64,000 bases of DNA from Heligmosomoides polygyrus polygyrus. Lineage: Eukaryota > Nematoda > Chromadorea > Rhabditida > Heligmosomidae. This document shows, in pieces, positions 21,369 through 33,358 of this stretch. The notes below the pieces were generated by a model. The model was not told the DNA's origin, did not search any database, and worked only from the letters and a program-made list of their open reading frames with translations. Within the stretch, counting starts at the first letter, position 1; the number at the start of each line of letters is the position of its first letter. The translations under genes and the position numbers were made by a program. The DNA lies in the NCBI GenBank assembly GCA_947396885.1, contig OX377206.1, forward strand, positions 22,005,114-22,069,113, written 5' to 3'.

Positions 21369-21400
<32 letters not shown>
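21325..21400. repeat. TATG/TA microsatellite
   Basis: TATGTATG then TATATATA units right up to the Helitron H3 terminus at 21401. The other Helitron flank also begins TATATATACAG (23515 onward), so the target may have been an AT repeat. Confidence 0.9.
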
Positions 21401-23514
21401 CAAGTGCTGCGACACGCCTAACGGCGTGTCTCGCACTTGCCCGCTTCGCGGGGTAATACAGTTAGTCTTTTTCTCAGGAACTACTCTTGTACAAAGAAAG
21501 ATGTGCGCTTCAAAAAAAATTTATTCATAGCGCAACGAAAATGATTTAATTTTTTACTCAAACATCTCGGTGAATACTACGTTTGATATAGTTTTCCGTC
21601 CTGGTGGTAGCCAAATTTTGATCTCTGTCGAACACGTGAGCACGCCACGTACAGTTGACCATGAGAAAAAACTGGGCTGGCGAGGTATACACCGACTCTG
21701 TCGAATGTTTGTCGCTGACTCTTGTTTATTGTCATTGCGTAGGCCAAACGCACAGGAAATTGTCTCTTCTTAAATCTGCACAGTGAGGTGTCATAGGCAG
21801 GCGGACAGAATACTATTCTAGGAATAAGGACGTACTGTCCTTTGTTCGCTCCAGTTGCAACTTTGCAGGCATAGACCCTGGTTGACTCTAAGATTCCGCA
21901 GAAGCATTATGACTGCTCCTTCTTTAGATGGAGTTCATGTGGCGGGTATGCCTGGGGTGTCAAGCTGTTTAGAAACTCCAATGAATATTCTGTGTCGTTG
22001 TTAGCTTCAGTTCCCTCATTCATAACCTCATCTATGCTTCTGTAAATCTTCTCCTGCACAGGTAGTTTCGAAAGCACTTTGTTGTTTATCTCCAAAGAGT
22101 CGAAATTCCTAGGCGTCAAAATCGCTCTACCGACTGCAGCGGACATATCTTCTAAGGTCACTATATCACCAAATATCTCATCTGCTATATCTCCAGAGCT
22201 CAGCATATCGTCGGGCACTTTCACTTCATTGGAATCGTTTTGGAGCTCTCCGTTTCCAAGCTGAATTAGAAAGTTAGACCAACCGATTCCACCGCTGGAC
22301 GCCCTCACATTCTCAGTCAATCTGTATTTAAAGAAATGAGGCCCACAGTGGGGAGCTCTTGATAGAAACTTTCAGAATTTCGGACCATCCTGCTTTTGGC
22401 GCGACAGGAGGAATTTGCCTGAAATCACCTCCTAGGACAATCCAGATGCCTCCTGCCTCTTAATCCAGATGCCTCTAGCGTGACGTAGAGGACCTGTTTT
22501 CTGAATCGAGACCTTTAGAAATAGGTGTAGTTGCCGTTGTGTCAAGCAGGAGGAGGCTATACTTCCTCTGTAGATCAGCATCCCATGTTGAATTCTGAAA
22601 GCGCCTGCACGCCGCAGCACGTCGGTGACACAATTCCTTAATTCAGCTGCTGCTTCTAGGGCGGCGTAGAGGACCTGACCTCTGAAACCAGTACCTCAGA
22701 AGACCCACCTTCTGAATGCAGAGGATCAGAAGCGCGCACAGTTGCCGCTGTGTCGAGCATGAAGAGGCTGCGCATACGACAGATTCCTTGTTTCGCGTAT
22801 AAATTTTCTTACGGCTCCCTTCTTGCTGGTTCCCCGTCCTGGTTCCGCCTCCAGGTCCCTTGTTCCTGGTCGATCTCCCCCCCCCCTAGGAATCCTCGTT
22901 AATACTCTCCCCAATTAAGTAGCTCTCCCACGCTCACACACAACGACGGCGAGCGAACGCCCATTACGTGTCATCGGTGTCACATCTTCTAAATCCGTAC
23001 TCTCTTATTGGTAATGGATCCCCTTACTGATCCTCTTAACTGCTCCCCCCCCCCCCCCCCGATTGCTAACTCCCTACTGGCCCCTCCTTAATGCTTCATT
23101 GATTCCCTATCGACCCCCCCCCCCCTCCCGATGCTTCCTCCAAGTCGCTACCTCCTGGTCGCTGTCGATTCTCGACCCTTGAAGTCCCCCTTATACTCTT
23201 CCCCCTTTAGTGGTCTTCTTGTGCTAATGGCACGAAGTCGGCGGCACGGCTTCTGAATCTGGACGCTCAGGAACGCGGGTAAGTGCTGTTGTGTCAAGCA
23301 GTAAAAGGATGCGCTTTCCATGTTGCAGCAATTCCCACGTTCAATGGGAAATTTCGACTGCGCTGTGGATGATACAGCGTACCTCACTTATTAGATTAGA
23401 TAGATCATGCATCATCCACAGCTCTCGCTCTCTAATCTATGATGCGGCGAATGCGGCGTATCTCACTTAGATTAGATCACTCGACGGACAAACTCTTTTA
23501 TATATAGGTGGTGA
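21401..23514 (-). mobile_element. Helitron H3, full ends, inverted copy of H2
   Basis: On the minus strand it starts TCACCACCTATATATAAAAG (23514), preceded by A. It ends in CACTTG (21401), followed by T. Its 3' end has two palindromes, CCCGCGAAGCGGG (21440-21453) and CAAGTGC...GCACTTG (21401-21439), the same arrangement as in H1. It holds a helicase C-terminal fragment and repeat blocks with C-runs on the plus strand (22880, 23045, 23120). It is collinear with H2, with a collapsed minisatellite and a deletion in the helicase. Confidence 0.8.
21577..22447 (-). pseudogene. Helitron PIF1-like helicase fragment
   Basis: This is the same C-terminal helicase portion as in H2, starting at a GGDFRQIPP motif III (about 22440-22415) with no Walker motifs upstream. 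The frame 21907-22320 is intact through NDTEYSLEFLNSL. Then one A is missing in the KKG(A) stretch (frame lost at 21907), and about 57 bp present in H2 (NGTRLTVEHM region) are deleted. The C-terminus HGQLYVACS, absent from H2, is retained here (about 21665). It is non-functional. Confidence 0.85.
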
Positions 23515-23529
23515 TATATATACAGACGA

Positions 23530-24300
23530 CACGTCAACTGGCAGAGAAGCTTGAAGTGTCTCATGTATAGTGGGAATCCATCTGAAGAACCTTTGCTTTG
23601 CATAGTAATTTGGAACTTGAATTCCGCATGCTGTGTCAGACACTCAGAAAGGTCAACGGCTCTCCATCGCTGCTTAACTTCTGTCAAGATACGAAAGAAA
23701 ATCGTTTCTGCCGCGGATTGTGACAGGCGATGAGACCTGGGTTTTGTACGCCAACTTCAGAAGGAAAATACAATGGGTATAAAAAGGAGAGAACCCTAAG
23801 CCTGACCTCAAGCCCAATGTTCACGAAGGGAGGATTCTCTTGAGTGTTTGGTGGGCTATCAGAGGAGCGACTGACTGCGAAACACTCAGAAGTGGAGAGA
23901 CACTGCTGCCACGTACAGTGGCCAGCTCCACGAAGTCGCCGCAGCCCTCCAAGAAAAAAGGCCTGAGAAGGCAAAGGCGATGATCCTGCATAACAGTGCA
24001 AAACCACATGTTGCAAGACTCACAAGAGAAAGAATAAAGAAGCTGGGCTGAGAGCTGATGCCACATCCACCGTATAGCCCTAACCTCGCCCCTACCGACC
24101 ACCATCTCTTCCGTGCTCTCAAGCAAGAAATTGAAGAGAATTATGTTTAAACGGATGAAGACCTCAAAAATTGGATTCAGCAATGGTCCGACTCCAGAAC
24201 TGCAGTCTTTTACGCGAGAGGAGTTGGAAAATTACCCAGTCTTTGGAAAAGTGTAGTGAAACAAAATGGAGATTATCTCAATTGATTTGACTTTGTAGTT
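23530..24300 (+). pseudogene. mariner C transposase, main part
   Basis: Plus-strand frames give TRQLAEKLEVSH (second HTH, about 23532), RIVTGDETWVLYAN (first catalytic Asp, about 23705), LSVWWAI (about 23835), MILHNSAKPHVARLTRERIK (about 23980) and PHPPYSPNLAPTDHHLF (third Asp, about 24062). The second catalytic Asp, normally HDNA, is Asn here (HNSA, codon 23992-23994). Several frameshifts and a TGA after KKLG confirm decay. The amino-terminal piece, HFRHVIPHEFIKGSTRQ, lies beyond the Helitron at about 21268. Confidence 0.85.
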
Positions 24301-24354
24301 GTGAAGTAATAAATTTTTAGAAAAAAATATGAAAAGACTCTTTCCAACCTAATA

Positions 24355-25540
24355 AAATCCCATTCTCCCTCTTAACAACGCTTAGCGAATGACCGCTAAA
24401 GTATAATAAGGAGATCTGGACCATCATAGCTTCGTAGTCTACATACATTTCTATGTTTGTATATACAAGGGAATGGGACTAGGTCGCAACGGTACTTTGA
24501 GATGGGATGAACAATATGGGTTACACCTTCGAACGCCCGCTCTACATAACAGTTGACACCATTGTAAATTGTAAAAAATGATGTCAGAGGTAGAAGAAAA
24601 ATCGCTTAAACTTCATTCGACGGGACTATTTAAGACGCTGAACACGGGTCCGACAACCGTTTTTAAAAATTCTGCAGACTACGGTAGGCTATAGTAGAGT
24701 AGAAAGACTTAAGACGTTTGAAAGAACTGGAAATGTGGATTACGCGTATGTAGACCAAACGTACTACATGGAATTCCTAAGCGAATTCTGGTCGGTCAAA
24801 GTTGGCGTTTTCGGTTTCAAATCGCACGTGGTTAGTAGTAGCTGCAGCGGCCGTCCAATGGAAGTGTTCTCGCATCAAAGTGACGGCCCGATTACTGGCC
24901 ATGCTGTACTCCGTGCATTTTGTGCATCATCATGGGGGTCGAGCGTTCTATCCCCTCATCCCCCTGGCCCGCCCACCCCCAACCCCCTGCGATTGCTCGA
25001 GAGTCTAGTGGCTGCCTTACGAGATAGAGGAGACGCAGACATTTGCCACGCCTCTGTTTAAAGGGCGGGGATAGAACGCCACTCCGCCCATCATCATCGG
25101 TGGAACCCACTTTTCCTAAGTTCAACACATTTGTGAACAAACGCTTTGAAACAACTCTGAGGTCATGGATTCTAATTTCCATGTAAAATCTATATATTTT
25201 TATCAATGTCTCAGGCTCTTCCACATAGAGTAGGCCTGGCTAGTAAGTAACTAGACTACGTTTGAAAGAAATCAGTGATCCTGAGACGTCATCCCTCCTC
25301 TACCTTACTCAGCCATATATATCGCAGCCTAATCTGCCAAAATTCTAAAAATGCACCTCATTCATTATTTCTCCTTGTCGAAATTTAGGCGAGTTTTTTT
25401 TTACCTACGAGTATGTACGTGAGAGTACAATGGAGTCATTGGATCTGTTCACCTTGATGAATAAGTTTTTCGTTGCGATTTCAGACGAATCGTTGTGAGC
25501 TATTGTACTGAACTTTTTTTATGGGGTGCAAAACGTTACC
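24355..25540. other. Unassigned spacer with a small inverted repeat
   Basis: An imperfect inverted repeat of about 33 bp arms (GCGTTCTATCCCC core) at 24923-24955 and 25067-25100 encloses a C-rich stretch. The 108-residue frame 24735-25061 overlaps it and has no known domain. Confidence 0.4.
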
Positions 25541-25618
25541 TCACATGGGAGTCGAACCATGAACACTCACTCCCCACCACACCAACTGAACACCGACTTT
25601 ACCCACTGCGGTATCAAT
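25541..25618 (-). repeat. tRNA-like sequence (A and B boxes)
   Basis: On the minus strand an A-box-like TACCGCAGTGGGTAAAG is followed by a B box GGTTCGACTCCC 46 bases later, at tRNA spacing. I could not pair a clean acceptor and anticodon stem, so a tRNA pseudogene or SINE head is more likely than a working tRNA gene. Confidence 0.5.
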
Positions 25619-27047
25619 GCCTTTTGGCAGTCATCGTTTGTGCTGCATCCGAGCTTGTTGTCCGTTAGGGATTCTTCAGTATGCATGCGACGACCGATGC
25701 GATGTGATGACAAGCATCAATATCGATCACGCGACGCAGTGAATCGATATGGGAGCTTATCGATCCCTCGCGTCGCGTGGGCACTAAACGTTTCCTTATT
25801 GGCAGTGAGAGCAAAGACGAGGTAAAGTGTAAAACGCTGCACAACTCCGCTCTCCGATGCCCATCCCATACATTTAGAACATACTTTAAAAAACAAGAAA
25901 AAACAAAAGCACGTATTTAGAATCAATGTCCAAGGCTTCATTTCACCATATGTATCTCGTCTGAAATCGAAACCAGGTATTCTTTCCTTGTTACCGCTCC
26001 CTATGTTACTCTTTCCTTGCTAGAACTGCATTGCAAATACTGTTATAGCTAACGTAACGTTTTGGAATGGCCTAAGTAGGGAGCGTCTATTTTTAGTTGG
26101 CTCCACCATTCTTTTCTTCTACACCATAGCAGAAAACAAATCATCGCTTTCACGAAGGCCAGAGCAACTGAACAGTTCTATAGGCACGTTTTGATATTCA
26201 ACAGTGCTGCTCAATAAAAAGCTTTTAAAATGAAGCGCGTGAAATGGTACAATTGTTAACAACTGGCAGATTAGAGTTTTTCTCACTACTGGCATCTATA
26301 TAAGTAAATATTGCGAAACGTAGGACACGCAGGAATCCATGGCGCAACCTCAATATTAAATCCACGATAAGATTTCTGTGTTTTTGTTGCTGTTCAGAAG
26401 ACGCTATCAAGTTTTGCTTCAGATAATGGGGTTTGGTGCTCTATGGTCATTAAAAAGCAATAACACTTTTTGGAATTCCAAATATAAACATAATATATTC
26501 TATAACAGTCTGAGATGTCGCAGATTGGGTGCTTAATCTCAAACCTGGAGCTGATTGACGTCTACCTTTATGTTTATCCCTGTTCTGCCCAAGTTTTGTC
26601 GTTGCGTCTTGTGACATTCTCCACTGCCAGCTTCAAACAGCGACGAACAATGGAACAAGCTTTCGCATTCTGAAGCAAGAGCATTCACTCCACTTCATCA
26701 ACCCGTTTCCAACCCTTGAAACCTCGGCAACGCCCGTTTCGCTCCCTGCCAAACAGATTGAGCAGTTGTGCTCACTAGACTGGTCCACGCAGTGGTGGGT
26801 GGAGTAGAGTTCGTTGGTTTCTGGTCACTATGCTTCGTGAGGCTCTAATGAAAGAAGCTGCAGGGTGGGCCAAACGGTCGCCGCCAGTCGTAATTATTAG
26901 CCGCCGTCGGCTGATTATTAGATCGACGTCCGTCGTTGTCACGATGACATGAGCAATCTTTGCTCCCACGCCCCTAGTCGCCGTCCCTCACGTTCAAGAA
27001 TGTGTGCGACACTTTTCCCGAACGTTTTCTGGATCCTTTAGAGCCCG
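25619..27047. other. Unassigned spacer
   Basis: No recognised motif. Base composition becomes more GC-rich after about 26580, leading into the open frame at 27051. Confidence 0.3.
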
Positions 27048-27050
27048 TGA

Positions 27051-27527
27051 TGTTTTCTCTCGGACGCATCTAAACGTTCACGAGCACAGGAAAAAGACGT
27101 TCTGCTGGCTATATTGCCTCCCATCGTATGGTGCGGAAGACACCCCGTCCTTCAGTTCGAGAGAGCCGATCTGGCTGACCTCTCTGCTGGCGTCGCTGCT
27201 TCTTGCCCTCCTGCTTCTGCCGCTCAAGATGTGTTACCAACAGCGGAAAGAAAACGGAAAGAAAACGACGACTCGGAATCGATAGAGCCCATTCGTCGCT
27301 GCTTTCACTTCACTCCCGCACTGCTTCGTCATCAGACGCCGAAATTCTCCACTCCCTTCTTCTGTGTGTTTTTCTTCAGATTGTCGACACACCCATGGAC
27401 TGAACTTGCCTCTCACGCTTTCTCGCTGGCTGCGCTTTCAATTATGAGGGCTAGGCTACATATGGCTGTGAGCACGCAGTCGGATGCTCGTACACTTCTC
27501 CATCGCATTTTTTCCCCTTTCAGCTAG
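27051..27527 (+). CDS. Unrecognised open frame, possible host exon
   Basis: A stop-free frame of 477 bases in a locally GC-richer region. It contains LLAILPPIVWCGRHP, FERADLADL and a charged ERKRKENDDSESIEPIRR stretch. A strong nematode-like splice acceptor, TTTTTCTTCAG, ends at 27379 within it, so only part may be exon. I do not recognise a domain and cannot fix exon borders. It could be chance. Confidence 0.25.
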   Translation, partial: CFLSDASKRSRAQEKDVLLAILPPIVWCGRHPVLQFERADLADLSAGVAASCPPASAAQDVLPTAERKRKENDDSESIEPIRRCFHFTPALLRHQTPKFSTPFFCVFFFRLSTHPWTELASHAFSLAALSIMRARLHMAVSTQSDARTLLHRIFSPFS

Positions 27528-27689
27528 TTTTACTTTGAAACCGTTGTCGCTTCTTCTAAAGAGCGAACTAAAATGTACGGCGTGTTTAGTGTTTTTGCGA
27601 GAAAGTCTCTAAAGATAGCTAACTACTCTAGTATTACGGAACCAAGAGCTTTTGATTTTATAAATCGATTTGGGTTTGCACGCAGGGAA

Positions 27690-27957
27690 ATCGGAATGGT
27701 CGTATGCAGTTGAATCAAGATCCGTGTCCCATCCAGGCCAACCACATCTTCACTCCTTGCTGACCCGACGACTACCGGCTACTACACTTGTATGGCAGCA
27801 TGGATCACTAATTTTTTTGTTTATTGGTTTGTCATTCATAGTGTTCATCAAACGCGTGCTCAAACTGAATCCATCTACGATATCTCGAGAAAACGTAGAA
27901 TGCGTGGCGCATCTCGCAAAGGGATTGATTAACGCCTATTTTTATGCCTTCATGATA
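27690..27957 (+). mobile_element. tRNA-derived SINE copy, degenerate
   Basis: The B-box region (AAGATCCGTGTCCCATCCAGG) and the conserved 3' core GTAGAATGCGTGGCGCATC followed by AAAGGGATTGATTAACGCC match the family seen at 37494-37772. The middle is diverged. Confidence 0.65.
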
Positions 27958-28271
27958 TAGATTCAGAACTTGCTCAAAAATGCTTGCTCAGTGCACACAG
28001 TACATAGTAGTCTGATTGTGTGACTACTATGTATATATGCTGAAAGGACAAGAAACAATAACCCTGAAACAACTCGTCGGACTCTTTGTCAGAGATCAGG
28101 GGGTCTTCTGTGGATTGAGTAACCACATGCGAAGAAAAGCGGACCCTTTTCAACCACTAGCTGTTGGCTTAACTAAATCTGTCACGGGGTTGGTCTCCAA
28201 CCCATTATTTTCGTTTCCATTTCGTGTCTGCTGAAAGTCGAAACTTAATAGTGTTGCAAAAAACTCAGGAG

Positions 28272-28527
28272 CTAGGGTCAGGGATAAACGGGTTAATTCC
28301 TCATCGGATGCGCCATGTCTTCTACCCCATCAGAACATCGTAAAGGAGACTTGAATATATAGTTAGCCTGTTCAATGGCTTTCTGAAAACATGCCTCTAT
28401 TTTCTCCATGTTGGACAGGTCTCGAACCAATTCAGGGATGGAGGAGGGATCGAACGCTTGGTTAGCCTTGGCGAACCCAAACTCTGAACCAATTCGAAGT
28501 GCACGGGACAGTCAGCGCGTCATCTGA
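28272..28527 (-). mobile_element. tRNA-derived SINE copy
   Basis: On the minus strand it reads a head with GTCCCGTGCACTTCGAATTG and a GCCAAGGCTAACCAAGCG body. It ends with ATGGCGCATCCGATGAGG (around 28300), the family 3' core. It is diverged. Confidence 0.6.
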
Positions 28528-30010
28528 TTGTGTTTCACCTGCATACTAAAGCAATTATCAACTCACAACTTCAATTTAGGCTGCTGATTATGAATGTGGC
28601 ATTCGATTTTAAAACTTCAGCTGAATATGCTACGTTACAGGAGGTAAACGGAGGCTCGTAGGGTCAGAATCATACTATAAGGATCACCCAAATGTTATCG
28701 AAGGCCGCTATTCAAGATGCTGATTACGAATGTGGTATCAATTTTGGGTATTACGATGATGTAAGGTAGAGAAAATCGTATACATGTTCTGTAAAAAAAA
28801 AAGAATGTTGTTAGAAAGTTTGCGTCTTCTGAGCAACACATTTCTAGCAACCCATCTCTCGACTTGGAGGTTGAAAGGTCGAAAAGTGTTTAGCCCAGAC
28901 TTTCGACAATGGAGGGGATTATTTGGGGCACTTATCACGAATATGGAGTCCGTTTCTGTCTTTATGATGGTGTGCGGTAGGTATGGGACCACCACGTGCT
29001 ATGCTGCTATTGCGCCTTTTCATTCAGTGAGAGAATCAACAGTGGAAAATGATGTTGCAGGTCGAATCAGCATACCAAATAACCCTCCGGCGATTCTTGG
29101 GCAGGAAAATCTTTCCACCTTTACGTGAAAATGTAGAAGTGAAAGATCAATGAGTCTGATTCACTTTCTGGCAAAAAGCTCATCGCGACGTCGAATGGAG
29201 AGCTTTGACTTGGTCGTTTCGGATCATTTTTTTACGAAGTTTAAGAGAGGCGCGTCGCGGGGGAGTCGCGCCTCAAACCCTTCCCTTTCGCTGGACCGCT
29301 TCTCTATCCATTGCGCCTCCAGTGCAATGCTGTCGAGGCTGTTTGCTGCCTTCTTCAGCAGAGTGACAAAGAGAAAATTGACCACAGCTCCGTTCCCCAA
29401 CGTCCGCTGCAGATATGGATTACATATCGTAGTTGCCTCCCAAAATACACTTGTCATCTCAAAGTGCCACAGCGATCTGGTATCCTACTGTTGTTAGGCG
29501 AATCACATTCCGGAGCACTCGCTTTGCTTCCTGTCGAATCTCAGCCATAGCGGCAGCCGTAGCGGATTTCGAGCACAAAAGACTTGGACTTGTAGGCGAA
29601 ATGCATGCGTAAAATACATTTATGGGGTCGCTGGACTTCTAATGTCAAATCTCGTGCCAATTCAGTAATTTTTAATTGCATCGATAGCTCACTCCACCTC
29701 TGTGCAGCATCGAACATAAAAATCGTCCCGGGCTCACGTGATGTTGATGACTGTACCACAGATGCGCAAAGCTGAACTGCCCTAGTTTGATGTTGTTTCC
29801 TCTAGGCTCAAAAAGCGCAAACTAACAGAAATTTTGTGCGCTGCTGAAGCCTTTCCTAGAGCAGCATCCTTTTAGCTGCTCCTGCGCCAGGCCGTGCTGG
29901 CGGAAATTAATCTCGAACCACGCTCCATATTAGGTTTCTCCTCTATTGTGTTTGACTTCAAATAGATGCGCTGAGCGGAACTCGCCTTATTACAGAGCAA
30001 ACAGCGTCGC
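28528..30010. other. Spacer with a dispersed short repeat and weak ORFs
   Basis: Copies of a short motif (GCTGATTACGAATGTGG type) lie near 28575, 28716 and 28925. Open frames 29150-29497 (plus), 29224-29457 (minus) and 29541-29759 (minus) have no recognisable domain. The last, with FDAAQRWSELSMQLKITELA, looks the most protein-like, but I cannot support it further. Confidence 0.3.
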
Positions 30011-30013
30011 GAG

Positions 30014-30220
30014 TTACTCGTTCATCAGCTGACGTGTTAGACATTTGTTCTTGATGCTGTCTTGATGTCTTCTCAGATGTTCTTGCACATACTGACAAGT
30101 ATTACCGGTGGGATGCTTTGCAGAATCCAGGAGATAGCAGCGTAAGATCAAGAAACGTAGTGGATTGTGCCGTACATTTCTCTCGTCCACTGATAGGTTG
30201 ATCTTGCTCGTCACCGTCTA
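30014..30220 (-). CDS. Unrecognised possible terminal exon
   Basis: The minus frame TSKINLSVDERNVRHNPLRF to RQLMNE (stop at 30014) is preceded by TATTTTAG, a plausible splice acceptor, at about 30221. The composition is protein-like, but no family is recognised and no partner exon was found; a SINE lies just upstream on this strand. Confidence 0.25.
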
Positions 30221-30360
30221 AAATATGCAGAAAAGCTTGTTGATAAGGATTTGCTAAACAAGTAATTTTCCACAAGGCTGAAAAGAAAATCTGAACCAGA
30301 ACACATAGCCCTTCTGAGATTTCAAAAATATGCAGTTAATTTTTCACTGTACCGCTCCTC

Positions 30361-30662
30361 GTAGGGCGCGTGTAGCGCAGTTGGAGGTGCCAGCTGTCGC
30401 GTGCACCTGATATCTGGTTCTTTGTTTGGATTTTCCGTCCAGGCCAAGCAAGCGTTTATCCCTTCGGAGTTGGTGAATTGGTACCGGCTTCTCCGTGAAG
30501 GATAGAGCGCTGACTTGTTCATCGGCTGGCCACTCCAAGTCTTTGTATAGCCAAATACGCATTCAAATCGCACCCACGACAAAACGTAGAAGTAAAATCT
30601 GTGACGCATCATACAATAGAGATTGATTGACTGGCAGTAACGACGTCCTCTATGCTTCATCA
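30361..30662 (+). mobile_element. tRNA-derived SINE copy
   Basis: The head has a good Pol III A box (TAGCGCAGTTGG, 30373) and a degenerate B box (TTTGTTTGGATTTTCCG). The body carries GGTGAATTGGTACCGGCTTC, GATAGAGCGCTGACTTG and GTATAGCCAAATACGC, and it ends in the TGACGCATC core. Confidence 0.8.
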
Positions 30663-30796
30663 CTTTACCTGTCGGGCAGGGATGGTGTATATATTTGGTC
30701 TGAGCAGGCGATGGTCCCAAAATCGATCCAAGCAACACGGTAGAACCGCTGCCTCTTGCCGACTGCACCACAGGCTCCCACGAGGACCGTGAATAA

Positions 30797-30995
30797 GGGT
30801 ACTAGGGATAAAGGATGGAGTTACTCAATCCACTTTGGTGTGCGCCACGCATTCTTCTTCTACAGGATGTCGTGGGAAGGCGATATGTGTATGCAATGAA
30901 TTTACTACAATCCACCGACTCCGAAGGGAGGGAATTCTTGGCTGGCCTAGGTGAGAACCGATCCAAGAATCGGAGTGCACGTGATAGTCAACACG
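30797..30995 (-). mobile_element. tRNA-derived SINE copy, 5'-truncated
   Basis: On the minus strand it begins within the head (TATCACGTGCACTCC). It runs through TTCTTGGATCGGTTCTCACC (B-box region) to the core GCGCACACC and ends near GATTGAGTAACTCCATCC. The A box is missing. Confidence 0.7.
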
Positions 30996-31132
30996 CTATG
31001 TATGTGAGATGATAACAGATTTTATGGGAGAAATAAAGTGCTAATTTGCCTATCGGATGGCCATCGCAAGCATTTGAGTGGCAAATGGGAATCCAAACAT
31101 TCTTCATGACATCACGATGAGGTATTTAAAAC

Positions 31133-31310
31133 GCGTAGCGTAGTCGAATAAGGCGCCGACTGTCGCGTGGCGCTACTCCAGATTCTTGGTTCGGATTTCA
31201 CGCCCAGGCCAACCCTTCCATCTTGTCGGGTAAGTTGGTGGCAGACTTATCTGGGAAGGATACAGCACTGACTTGTCACCCCGCATTGCCCTGCATAGAC
31301 CACAATTATT
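31133..31310 (+). mobile_element. tRNA-derived SINE copy, 3'-truncated
   Basis: It has the head with TTCTTGGTTCGGATTTCACG (the best B box of the family), then CCAGGCCAACCCTTCC and GATACAGCACTGACTTG. It stops before the 3' core. A separate tail piece with GTAGAATGCGTGGTGCATCC lies at 31415-31480. Confidence 0.75.
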
Positions 31311-31480
31311 TATTTACTTATTAATGTACAAAGTGTGCCTTAAAAAATCACACTGGAAAGCAAAGTAAAGCATGATATCAGTGTGAATACGCGTTAAAAT
31401 TTTCTCCACCGCTCCCTGCAAAAGTAGAATGCGTGGTGCATCCTAAAAAGGATAGATTGATCAACGCTGCGCTTTATCAT

Positions 31481-33352
31481 AGTGCTTGAGAATGGGTCTT
31501 TAAGTTGGATTGGGCCTACTCCTTTGTTCACTTTCAAATTTTAACGTAATGGCGATATAGGTGGTGCCAGTCTCTGCTGGCACAATGGTCTTAAAAGTGC
31601 GAAACTATTCCTTCACACGGCAAAACGCGAGGCGTTTCTGGAATGATTGATGCGCTGTTTCGCGAAGCTGTTTTCATTAGAAATAAAATGTACTTTGTGC
31701 GCTAACAAATCCGAGGCAATGTGATGCTATATCCTGAGAGTTTCTTGGAGGTAGTGTCAGCTAGGCGCATATCGCAATTGACCGCCCGAGAACGACGCTC
31801 CTGCATCTACAGGAGCATAATCCGTCGTGCTAGATTTAGAATAGGATTAGAGATTACAGAATCTGCCATGAGAAAACGTCCACTTGTCTCCGCACTTTGC
31901 AAGGGGCGTATCTTGTACGGATTTTCCCAGAGTGCTGAATCTAAATATCGAAATTTGATACACGTTAAAAGTAGAATACTGACGCGGGCATAATTACGCA
32001 ATCAATTATTTTCTGGCAAATGTCCTTCTGCACAATTTCCTAGTGGTCTAGCCTCCCGTTCGCATGACCGAGGGTTCTATTCACGTACCGCACCGTTTCC
32101 TTGAATGTTGACTTTGAGCTCTAAAATACGTGCCTTCCACTTGCTTTGGTTTTTATCCTTTTATTCTTGTTAATAGACCTGTAGCGTGATCCCTAGATCA
32201 TAATGAGGAGAAAAATCAATATTTACAATCCGGTATCGTGGTATCGTTTTCTACTTTATTGCCGTTCAATAAAGGTTTTTTCTCTTTCGAAAAGCTACAA
32301 AGCAGTCTTTGAGAAGAGAACAAGTTGTTTGTGTTCGATGCGCGGTGTGTGAGTTGCACATTTGTATTAAACACACTTTTTTACAACGTTTTACCAGTGT
32401 TGACGATGAATCTGTTAGTAGTAATAAACGAGATGGAAACTCAAAATAAGCGTAGCCCACCTATTTTCAGTTTTTGAAGTAAAAATGCAAAGAAATGGCA
32501 CAGTTTGGAAGTCGAACCCTCGATCAAGTGAACATGTCAGACAACTGACTATTCACTTCTGCACGAACGCATCTGTGCACGAATTTTGCTTCGGTAAAAC
32601 TTTCACGTCCACGGCACTGCCCCCTACGGCTCGAAAGTGACAAAATTTATATTATATTTTCCTGTATTTTCATACGAGTCCTTTAAAACATTCCTGCCAG
32701 CTGTTTTGGCAGCAGTATTGGACACAGTCTTTCAAACAGCGCTTAAAAAGCGCTATTGGAACACGCTGTTCACTGAAGCCGAGTCGGCCGATTCGGCAGT
32801 TATCAAATGCGGACTTCTAAGAGATAGCCCTATCTGTGCCAGGAAAAAAGCATAGAAGGTGTGGTGCGATTTCCTTTCCGACTGACCCATTACAACAGCT
32901 TCTAGAAAGTTAACAACGACTTCAACTAACGGTCCTCTCAGGAACGACTTCTGATGAATAAAAATAGTGCGACGGAATCTCGCCCGCATTTTCGAACATG
33001 CTAATCGTCCATGATTTGGTAGTCCTATTTCTAACAACAGAGCAATTTCTTCGAGAATGCTCGGACGCCATTCCAAATGCAACACCTTCCATACTGAATC
33101 GTGAGGCTTAAATCGTTTAGGTTTCCTCTGAAGTGACCCAGCGCACACACCCTTTATCACGCTATGTTATCACGCTATGTCCCTGGGATTGTCGTGTTCA
33201 CCATGTGTAGAGCAGAATGGCAGCTCAATTTTAAATTCTCACCTGAACAACTCGTCCGAGAACGGCAGGACATTGGTGCAAAGCGGCATCTCGCCTTTAC
33301 TGAGTTCTAACAAGGGGGTCAGTGAGCTGGGTCAAGAGATTCTGATCAAGAC
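31481..33352. other. Unassigned spacer with two tRNA-like pieces
   Basis: A tRNA-like piece lies at 32037-32092 (plus; TAGTGGTCTAGC and GGGTTCTATTC). Another is at 32505-32575 (minus; GTGCAGAAGTGAATAG and GGGTTCGACTTCC). A 135-residue minus frame at 32753-33160 has no recognisable domain. Confidence 0.35.
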
Positions 33353-33358
33353 CTGTAT

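Larger units (their letters stand above)
21069..24352 (+). mobile_element. mariner element C, split by Helitron H3
   Basis: The left end is TTAGGTGGGAAAAAAGTTTC (21069) after TA, and the right end is the imperfect inverse GACTCTTTCCAACCTAA (to 24352) before TA. Transposase sequence is found on both sides of the Helitron: the amino-terminus at about 21247-21325 and the rest at 23530-24300. A (TATG)n/(TA)n microsatellite (21325-21400) lies at the junction. About 60 codons normally found between these two parts are missing, so a deletion or microsatellite replacement accompanied or followed the insertion. Confidence 0.8.

Noticed and set aside
30815..31012. 65-codon frame as a gene
   Set aside because: It lies entirely within a SINE copy on the opposite strand.
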